Origin: CAZYVA01 sp964650695
GTDB lineage: Bacteria > Bacillota > Clostridia > Lachnospirales > Lachnospiraceae
Length of the DNA: 20,041 bases
Reading direction: 5' to 3'
Assembly: GCA_964650695.1 (NCBI GenBank)
Contig: CAZYVA010000026.1
Location: 1-20,041 of the forward strand
Positions 12,898 through 18,994 of this stretch are shown piece after piece. The position numbers and the translations under genes were made by a program. The notes beneath the pieces are model-generated. The model was not told the DNA's origin, searched no databases, and worked only from the letters and a program-made list of their open reading frames with translations. Positions within the stretch are counted from its first letter, which is position 1. Each line of letters opens with the position of its first letter.

Positions 12898-14162
12898 TTA
12901 AATATGGAACAGCCCGGCTAACTCCTCTTCGTTCAGATCTGTCCCGATCACCACAACGCGTCCGGTATAATCCGCCTGCCCATCCCGGATTTCATACTCC
13001 TGCGGCACCAGGTCGAACTGCTTCCAGGAACCATCCGCCATCGGGACGATGCCTTTTGAACGGAGGATTGTCCCGAAGCCGTCTGCCTCCGAGAGCGCTT
13101 TCACAAGATAATCCAATTCTTCATCCGTATATTTATGGGCCGTTTCCCTGCCCCAGCTCGTGAAAATCTCATCCGCATGATGGTGGTGATGGCCATGCCC
13201 ATCCCCCTCGTGATGATGCTCGTGATGATGTCCATGAGGATCTTCCTCATGCGCATGCCCATGATGTCCATGAGGATCNNNNNNNNNNNNNNNNNNNNNN
13301 NNNNNNNNNNNNNNNNNNNNNNNNNNNNNNNNNNNNNNNNNNNNNNNNNNNNNNNNNNNNNNNNNNNNNNNNNNNNNNGATGATGTCCATGAGGATCTTC
13401 CTCATGCGCATGCCCATGATGTCCATGAGGATCTTCCTCATGCGCATGCCCATGATGTTCATGAGGATCCTCCTCATGCGCATGCCCATGGCGATGCCCG
13501 TCCTCACACCCACATTCTTCATGCCCCTGTGTATGCTCGTCCTGTTCCAGCAAATCCTCCAATTCCGTGCCATGCTCCAGCGCATGGAGGATCGCCTCTT
13601 TCCCAAGCTGTTCCCACGGCGTGGAGATCATAGCGGCATCCGGGTTTTCTTCCCGCAGCATATGCACGCACTTCTCGATTGCTTCATCCGTCATCATCTG
13701 CGTCCGGCTGATAACAATTGTCGTTGCATGCCTCACCTGGTCTTCAAAAAATTCTCCAAAATTTTTCAGGTAAACTTTTGCTTTCTTTCCATCCACAACC
13801 GTGATTCTTCCGGTAATCTCAATATCCGCGTCCTTTTTCACGTTCTCAATCGCCCTGGCCACATCCGAAAGCTTTCCTACCCCCGATGGCTCGATCATGA
13901 CACGGTCCGGATGGTATTCCTCAATCACCTTTTTCAGAGCCTTGCTAAAATCACCTACCAGAGTGCAGCAGATACATCCCGAATTCATCTCCGTGATCTT
14001 GATCCCGGCATCCTTTAGAAAGCCGCTGTCGATCCCTATCTCCCCAAATTCATTCTCTATCAGGACCAGCTTCTCACCCGTATAAACCTGATGGATCAAC
14101 TTCCTGATAAACGTTGTCTTCCCCGCTCCTAAAAATCCAGAAATAATGTCCACTTTTGTCAT
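12898..14162 (-). CDS. His-rich COG0523 (CobW/YciC-type) GTPase, interrupted by an assembly gap
   Basis: A metallochaperone-type G3E GTPase. From the ATG at 14162 the N-terminal domain shows SGFLGAGKTT at 8-17, ENEFGEIGID at 36-45, the metal-binding GCICC at 62-66 and EPSG at 91-94. The usual NKxD is replaced by SRTQ (152-155). From about 206 a long His/Asp/Glu-rich linker follows, built of 12-residue repeats of the type DPHGHHGHAHEE (36 bases each), three before the gap and about two after it. The 100-N gap lies in this repeat, so its true length is unknown; the frames on both sides are open and consistent with one gene. The CobW C-terminal domain ends the protein (LFHI). COG0523 proteins deliver or hoard zinc and other metals. 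The start at 14162 is preferred over an ATG four codons earlier that abuts the ribosome site. Confidence 0.88.
13279..13378. other. assembly gap (100 N) in the His-rich repeat
   Basis: One hundred N's, a conventional placeholder, inside a 36-base tandem repeat. Because 100 is not a multiple of three, naive translation across it shifts frame and gives a false C-terminus plus an apparently separate small gene at 12898-13116; that piece is really the CobW C-terminal domain. Confidence 0.95.
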
Positions 14163-14202
14163 ATAAACCTGCATCTCCTTTATTCTTGTCTTTTTCTTTT
14201 AT

Positions 14203-14379
14203 ACGATGATACCAAAGTCAAATATCCAACAATCCGATGCAAGCTTGCCTGCAAGAGGATTGTTGGATATTTGACCCGCCCAAAACATAAGAATGCAGCC
14301 ATTTTTCGCAGATAAATAAGCGGCATCCGGATGCCTGGAGGCTTGCGGGGTGCGCAGCACGGCGCAAGCCGATATCGTA
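14203..14379 (+). repeat. structured MITE-like dispersed repeat, copy B
   Basis: The same element as at 10902-11140: left end GATGATACCA, core GATGCAAGCTTGCCTGCAAG, body CCCGCCCAAAACATAAGAAT, right end with GGAGGCTTGCGGGG and TGCGCAGCAC. Its left stem is a perfect 19-bp inverted repeat (14217-14235 with 14257-14275), but the stem sequence differs from that of copy A. The right terminal repeat is degenerate (CGATATCGTA). It fills the 294 bases between the DUF4317-like gene and the His-rich GTPase gene, so the GTPase promoter must lie in or next to it; I could not identify a convincing one. Confidence 0.8.
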
Positions 14380-14421
14380 AAAGCCAAAAACCTTTAACTT
14401 TTATGATACCACAGATTGTTC

Positions 14422-14454
14422 CAAAAAAACAAGCATAAATATCTGTATTCTGCT
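14422..14454 (-). terminator. possible terminator after the DUF4317-like gene
   Basis: On the minus strand AGCA...TGCT and AATA/TATT form an interrupted 8-bp hairpin directly after the stop codon, followed by TTGTTTTTTT. The U-run is good, the stem is weak. Confidence 0.45.
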
Positions 14455-14456
14455 AT

Positions 14457-15101
14457 TCACGGCCAACTTGAAATAGATACACCTTCAACTCCCAATATCC
14501 CCAGTATTTCCGGATGTTCGTCCCCCCGAAAAACGTTAGCCATATTCAAAATGCCCGCCCTGTCTTTATATGCCGGGAACAAAAAGCCGGATTCCACTCC
14601 CTGCGGCTCGTAATCAGCATCTACCGGGCAAACCGCACAGATCAAGAACGGATAGACGTCTTCCGACTCCCACTGTGATGCATGATCGGTTCCTTTTCTC
14701 GGAATATCGTATTTCCCCAAAAAGAAAAAAATGCCATATGCATGATCCGCGTGATACCGCTCACCAAACATTTCGTAAAAAATATCCATCAAGCCATCAT
14801 TTTTAAAATCGTCTTTTAAAATTGCGCTCAAAAACTGCCATACGCTGCCCTGCTTCTGTGCGGATCCCAAAAAGCAGTATTCTTTTAATTCAACATTCGT
14901 CCTGGCAAAAGGGATCGCCTTTGCCACCTTTAACTTCTGTTCCTGTTCCGCTTTCCCAAGATTTTGAAAATGGACGTTAAACGTTCCATCCACAGACCCT
15001 TCCCTGTCGAAATAGGCTCCTGCAATTCTATGAAAGCAGTTCCTGCTTATTGTCATGCGCCGGGTCAATTCCAGCATATCTTCCCTGTTGATTCCTGCCA
15101 T
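14457..15101 (-). CDS. DUF4317-like protein, short form
   Basis: A 214-residue cytoplasmic protein. Segments recall the DUF4317 family of Clostridia: NREDMLELTRRMT at 5-17, SRNCFHRIAGAYFD at 19-32, then LMDIFYEMF, KYDIPRKGTD, YPFLICAVCPVD and SGFLFPAYKDRA. Known members are, from memory, clearly longer (nearer 400 residues), so this copy seems to lack the C-terminal half; the chain ends soon after EHPEILGILG with no continuation in another frame. It may be a natural short version or a truncated gene. The ATG follows GAGGGG by 9 bases. It lies 79 bases after the VanW gene. The family has no established function. Confidence 0.65.
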   Translation of the reverse strand: MAGINREDMLELTRRMTISRNCFHRIAGAYFDREGSVDGTFNVHFQNLGKAEQEQKLKVAKAIPFARTNVELKEYCFLGSAQKQGSVWQFLSAILKDDFKNDGLMDIFYEMFGERYHADHAYGIFFFLGKYDIPRKGTDHASQWESEDVYPFLICAVCPVDADYEPQGVESGFLFPAYKDRAGILNMANVFRGDEHPEILGILGVEGVSISSWP

Positions 15102-15139
15102 CTGTGTATTCCCCTCATGGATGCCGGTTCTGTTATTTT

Positions 15140-15185
15140 ATGATGATGTTGGGGGCAACGCCTAGCTGGCCCTGGTATCATCATC
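15140..15185. repeat. short imperfect palindrome carrying a repeat-end sequence
   Basis: ATGATGATGTTGGGGG at one side and CCCTGGTATCATCATC at the other form an imperfect inverted repeat of about 46 bases. The right part matches the terminal sequence GATGATACCAGGG of the dispersed repeat. It overlaps the VanW stop codon and may act as its 3' hairpin. Confidence 0.4.
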
Positions 15186-16614
15186 TTATATATTCACTGT
15201 ATCCAACCTCTTCCGAAAAAACCAGGCTTTTGTCCTCATTGTAAACCTTTCGGTACGTCTTCATTTTGCGTATATCCGCCGTGGAACTGTCCAAATCCTC
15301 CGTCACGACCTCCACAGAGGCATCGTCCGTTTTTGTCCCCCAAAGAGCCACCGTCACATAGCCCCCGCTGGTGCTGACGTCGATCCGGACCGGGTAATCC
15401 GTGTTGTTGGCCATCCGGAAATCCAATGCCCCCCACGCTACCGCAGCGTCCATCCCCGCAGGGATATATTTTTCAACATAATCATGGTTCCACCTTTCCA
15501 CAATTTCCAGGTTTGCAAAAAGCGCAGCGGCAAAAATGGTGGAAGATACCTGGCAGATCCCCCCGCCATAAGCCTGTATGATTTTCCCATACTGGATCGC
15601 GCTGGCCGTTTTAAAGCCGGCAGCCGCCGTCTGCTCCCCCACGGTATCATTGAAGGAGAATTCTTCCCCGCTAAGCAGGATCACGCCATTACATTTTTTT
15701 GCGGCAAGTTTAATATTTGTAACCCGGTTGGATGTCCCGCTGATCTTCGTTTTGTACGCGGCAAGGCCATCCGCGAATAAATGTTCCTCCAAGTCCTGCG
15801 TTGTAACCGTTGGTTCCGTATATACGAGGTCAACCGTGACCGGGTCGCCTTCCTGGGCATGATCCATCTGTTCCTGGACGCTTTCCTTGTCAAAATCCAC
15901 GCCCGTCACCGATTCCACAATTGCGTATTGATTTGCGGCGTCCAGCGTTGCATTTTTCATTTCCTTATGTACTTCCTGATAAATCTGTTCCACATCCGCC
16001 GTCCCCGAATCGGACAGAGGGGAAAGGGGGCATTCAATGACGCTCCCGTAATCTTTTTCTTCCGCCGCCGCAAGGATCGCATTTTTCAACCCGTTCTCAT
16101 CAATCTCCTTCCCGCCCTCGCCCACGACAAAGCTTAGCTGCCCGTCTTTGATCCTGTATGGTTTTTTGAGCAGGTCATCATTTTCAAAAATCCCGCTCGC
16201 GGCAACCGCAGTATGGAACATCGCCGAATCCTTCATCTGCGGGGGATAGTGTTTCCGGTTCCCCAGGCATTTTGCCTTCAGCCACCAAAAGCCCCTCGCC
16301 CAAAACCCCGCCTCATTTTCCCAGAAAATATCCTCTGCCGCAGACGGGTAACGGATTTTCAGCACATCGCGGACATCTACCGTATATTCCTTTTCTTCAA
16401 GGGAAACTGTGAACACCGACGCTGTCTGGCAGGCAGCCGCGTCTTGCTGCAAAGCCTCCTCCGCCTCGTCAAGCGTCATTCCGCTGACGTCAACATCATT
16501 CACAAACGTATTCGGGAAGACCCGCCCCTCGTCCGCCATGGCGCAGAGGGACACATATCCGCCCGCCAGAAATAGCAGTATCCCGATCAACACAATCCTA
16601 ATGGTCCGTTTCAT
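15181..16614 (-). CDS. VanW-family protein with peptidoglycan-binding-type N-terminal region
   Basis: A 477-residue exported or membrane-anchored protein. Residues 5-26 form a hydrophobic signal/anchor. Residues about 35-280 look like tandem PG_binding_4-type domains (VDVSGMTLDEAEEAL at 41-55; a second unit around 155-270). The VanW domain follows (about 285-425) with GEEFSFNDTVG at 316-326, GGGICQVSSTIF at 350-361 and WNHDYV at 375-380. A short charged tail ends the chain. Such proteins are widespread in Clostridia, often in several copies; VanW is named from vancomycin clusters but its biochemical role is unproven, and nothing here indicates a resistance operon. It follows the HAD gene by 17 bases, so the two are co-transcribed. 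Confidence 0.92.
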   Translation of the reverse strand: MKRTIRIVLIGILLFLAGGYVSLCAMADEGRVFPNTFVNDVDVSGMTLDEAEEALQQDAAACQTASVFTVSLEEKEYTVDVRDVLKIRYPSAAEDIFWENEAGFWARGFWWLKAKCLGNRKHYPPQMKDSAMFHTAVAASGIFENDDLLKKPYRIKDGQLSFVVGEGGKEIDENGLKNAILAAAEEKDYGSVIECPLSPLSDSGTADVEQIYQEVHKEMKNATLDAANQYAIVESVTGVDFDKESVQEQMDHAQEGDPVTVDLVYTEPTVTTQDLEEHLFADGLAAYKTKISGTSNRVTNIKLAAKKCNGVILLSGEEFSFNDTVGEQTAAAGFKTASAIQYGKIIQAYGGGICQVSSTIFAAALFANLEIVERWNHDYVEKYIPAGMDAAVAWGALDFRMANNTDYPVRIDVSTSGGYVTVALWGTKTDDASVEVVTEDLDSSTADIRKMKTYRKVYNEDKSLVFSEEVGYSEYIR

Positions 16615-16631
16615 GATCCTTTTCGCCTTTA

Positions 16632-17372
16632 CTACTGGGTAATTTTTTGGATCACCCGAAAAAACTCTTCCTCGGAATGCACCTCATAGTCAGGGATCAC
16701 ACCGTTTTCCAATGGTTTCCTCCGCCGATGGTTCATCCAGATCGTTCGCCAGCCTGCGCCGGCGGCCCCGGTGATATCGCAGGCAAAGGAATCACCCGCA
16801 AAACACGCGCCCTCTGCCGCAATGTTGAGCCTGTCTGCCGCCAGATCAAAAATCTCTTTCCCCGGCTTTGCACAGCCTGCTTCCGCCGAGATAAATACAT
16901 GCTCTTTTGGGATCCAGGACAGCAGCCCCAAATCATGAATTTTATCCCACTGATGGCCGGACGGGCCGTTCGTGACAATGCCGGTCTGTACATGTCCTTT
17001 GCAATAAGCCAGCATTTCTTTTATCGTTTCCGACAGATAAATCTTGCGCTGACAGGTTTCGTAGACGCGCTGGAACGTCAGCGCCTCCTCCCTGGAAATT
17101 TCAATCCCAGCATCGGCAAACGCGTTCCGGTAACGGTATACGTACATATCCTCCATGGAGATTTCCCCGCGCATAGACCGTTCATAAACTTCGTCGCTGC
17201 GGCTGCGGCTGTAAAAAAATAACGCCTCTCTGTCAACCATGTATTTCCCTGCGTACAGCCTGTCATACGCCGCGATAAACGGGTCTGCCAGATTGTACAA
17301 TGTATCGTCCAGATCAAACAAAACTGCTTTTACGTTCCATTTTTGATTCTCGTTTTTTCCCATCATTTCCAT
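16632..17372 (-). CDS. HAD-family hydrolase (HAD-IA, YjjG-like)
   Basis: A 246-residue haloacid-dehalogenase-type phosphatase. Motif I is DLDDTL at 20-25 (nucleophile Asp20, Asp22), motif II VTNG at 133-136, motif III Lys169 in GCAKPG, and motif IV GDSFACD at 193-199. A helical cap domain sits between motifs I and II, as in subclass IA. Relatives dephosphorylate nucleotides or small phosphosugars; the substrate cannot be read here. The ATG follows AAAGGG by 6 bases. It lies 40 bases after the ornithine cyclodeaminase-family gene. Confidence 0.92.
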   Translation of the reverse strand: MEMMGKNENQKWNVKAVLFDLDDTLYNLADPFIAAYDRLYAGKYMVDREALFFYSRSRSDEVYERSMRGEISMEDMYVYRYRNAFADAGIEISREEALTFQRVYETCQRKIYLSETIKEMLAYCKGHVQTGIVTNGPSGHQWDKIHDLGLLSWIPKEHVFISAEAGCAKPGKEIFDLAADRLNIAAEGACFAGDSFACDITGAAGAGWRTIWMNHRRRKPLENGVIPDYEVHSEEEFFRVIQKITQ

Positions 17373-17412
17373 CGCAAACCCTTTATCCCTCGCCTGGGCG
17401 CCCTATATGGCC

Positions 17413-18399
17413 CTACGTCCACTGCAGCCCGATCCCTGCGGCAACCGCCCGGTCGTATATGGTTTTTGCTGTCACCAGATCCTGCACTGCTACCCCTACC
17501 GTCTTGAACACAATGATTTCCCCGTCATTTTCCCGGCCGGTCAGATCCCCTTTGACCACATTCCCCAGCTCTCCGGTGAAATCATCCTCCGTAACCAATC
17601 CTTTTTCCAATGGTATCCGGATATCTCCCGCCTCAGACAACACGGCATCCTGGGAATCAAAATAAATCTTAGAAGCGCGCGCAAAAACAGCCGGATCCAG
17701 TTCCTGCATGTGCGGCTGGTAGCCGCCCACACAGCTAATCGTTGCCCCTGGCTGAACCTTTGCCGCGTCAAAAACGGGCGTTTCAGACGGAGTGGCCGTA
17801 ATAATCAAATCCGCGCCCGCTACCGCCGCGTCCGGATCCGCCACAGCAAGGATCCGCACCCCATAAGCAGAGAGCTGCCGGTCCATCTCTGTTACAAAAG
17901 CTTTCGTCCGCCCAAAGTTCCTCGCACAGACACGCACCTCGGAAAGCTCCCGCACCGCAAGCATCGCTTCCAGTTGGCAGGCCGCCTGGCTGCCTGTCCC
18001 GATCAACGCGCCGATCCGGCATTCCTTTTTTGCCAGCAGGTCAAAGGCCGCGCCGGAAGCCGCGCCCGTGCGCACTTGTGTTACATAGGTGCCGTCCAAC
18101 ACCGCAGTCACCTCGCCGGTCTTGCCGTCCATCAACAGCACCTGCCCGATCGTCCCAGGCAAGCCCTTCGATGGATTATCCCCAAAAACATTGACAATCT
18201 TCACTGCCGCCGCATCCATCTCCGCCGCATATGCCGGCATAAAAAGGAACGTACCGTTCGCTTTCGGCGCAGGAACAGCAGTGCGCAGCGGGACATCGCA
18301 TTTCCCCTCCACAAGCAGGCGGAAAGCTTGCTTATCCGCTTCCACTGCGTCCTTCATCGTGAATACTTTTTGAATATCCGCTTTTGATAATAGCAGCAT
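17413..18399 (-). CDS. ornithine cyclodeaminase / mu-crystallin family protein
   Basis: A 328-residue NAD(P)-dependent enzyme of the OCD/mu-crystallin family. The conserved Lys is in AVKIVNVFG (Lys67), the substrate-loop arginine in RTGAAS at 110-115, and the Rossmann dinucleotide site is GTGSQA at 134-139. IITATPS and a late GDL/GE segment also fit. Members include ornithine cyclodeaminase (ornithine to proline plus ammonia), delta1-pyrroline-2-carboxylate reductase and an alanine dehydrogenase; I cannot choose among them by eye. The ATG follows GGGAGG by 9 bases. It heads a likely operon with the HAD and VanW genes. Confidence 0.92.
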   Translation of the reverse strand: MLLLSKADIQKVFTMKDAVEADKQAFRLLVEGKCDVPLRTAVPAPKANGTFLFMPAYAAEMDAAAVKIVNVFGDNPSKGLPGTIGQVLLMDGKTGEVTAVLDGTYVTQVRTGAASGAAFDLLAKKECRIGALIGTGSQAACQLEAMLAVRELSEVRVCARNFGRTKAFVTEMDRQLSAYGVRILAVADPDAAVAGADLIITATPSETPVFDAAKVQPGATISCVGGYQPHMQELDPAVFARASKIYFDSQDAVLSEAGDIRIPLEKGLVTEDDFTGELGNVVKGDLTGRENDGEIIVFKTVGVAVQDLVTAKTIYDRAVAAGIGLQWT

Positions 18400-18441
18400 C
18401 GTTGTATCCTCCCTGTATGGGTCCCGTCATCCGCCAGCTTT

Positions 18442-18447
18442 ATTATA
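18442..18447 (-). promoter_or_regulatory. -10 element upstream of the ornithine cyclodeaminase-family gene
   Basis: A perfect TATAAT on the minus strand about 43 bases before the start codon. No good -35 is seen at 16-18 bases, so the promoter may be weak or activator-dependent. Confidence 0.35.
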
Positions 18448-18553
18448 CACACTTTGAGGCAGGAATGCCAGGGAAATCCCTCCTCTTCGTCCTCTCAATT
18501 TATTACAACATTCTTCAACGCTGCGTCAAACATCCCTTGAAATGCATGGAACA

Positions 18554-18598
18554 ATGAAACGTGTTGGCATGAAACGTGTTGATTGGAAAAGCTTCCAA
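18554..18598 (+). promoter_or_regulatory. tandem direct repeat and inverted repeat upstream of the small coiled-coil gene
   Basis: ATGAAACGTGTTG occurs twice with a 15-base period (18554-18566, 18569-18581), directly followed by TTGGAA-AAGC-TTCCAA (18583-18598). A possible -35 TTTACA (18605-18610) follows, with weak -10 candidates near 18626-18633. The arrangement resembles a regulator-binding region. The rest of the 275-base interval shows nothing else I can name. Confidence 0.4.
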
Positions 18599-18674
18599 AT
18601 CGCCTTTACATCCTACCCCAACTGTGATACTCTTAAATAAGCATAAAAACAAAAAGCACAAGGAGGAACATATT

Positions 18675-18914
18675 ATGCCAAGAGGAAAGAAAAAACCTAC
18701 ACCGGAAGAAAGATTAGTGCAAATAGAAGATGAAATCGAGAACCTAACGGAAAGACTGGCTGCTTTGAAAGCCGAAAAGAAAAATGCTGAGAAAGAAGCC
18801 CGGGAGAAACAAATAGGTGAATTATACGATGTCGTGAAAGCCAGCGGCAAAAGCATAGAAGAAGTGAAAGAGATACTGGCCATATCGGGACAAGCGGGCA
18901 GTGAATGCCAGTAA
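18675..18914 (+). CDS. small coiled-coil protein, function unknown
   Basis: A 79-residue protein: basic head (MPRGKKKPTPEE), a heptad-like helix rich in Glu/Lys/Leu at about 11-50 (coiled coil), then a short helical tail ending KEILAISGQAG. The ATG at 18675 is chosen because AGGAGG lies 8 bases upstream; in-frame sequence before it is not protein-like. The basic head plus coiled coil plus small tail is like small nucleoid or adaptor proteins, and loosely like DUF4315 proteins of mobile elements, but I see no firm family match. It is divergent from the ornithine cyclodeaminase-family gene and convergent with the AAA protein, with a hairpin between. Confidence 0.75.
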   Translation: MPRGKKKPTPEERLVQIEDEIENLTERLAALKAEKKNAEKEAREKQIGELYDVVKASGKSIEEVKEILAISGQAGSECQ

Positions 18915-18942
18915 TCGGAATGACGGGGACTATCCCAAAGAG

Positions 18943-18974
18943 AGGGCAGAACCAGTCCAAATCGGTTCTGCCCT
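18943..18974. terminator. hairpin between the convergent small gene and AAA gene
   Basis: AGGGCAGAACC and GGTTCTGCCCT pair perfectly over 11 bp around a 10-base loop, midway between the two stop codons. There is no real U-run on either side, only CTCTCTTT on minus, so it is a plausible but non-canonical bidirectional end signal. Confidence 0.5.
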
Positions 18975-18994
18975 TCCGTAACGATTCACATATC

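Noticed and set aside
12898..13116. Separate 72-residue gene
   Set aside because: It is the C-terminal domain of the His-rich GTPase; the split is an artefact of the 100-N gap, and the true frame runs on upstream into the His-rich repeat.
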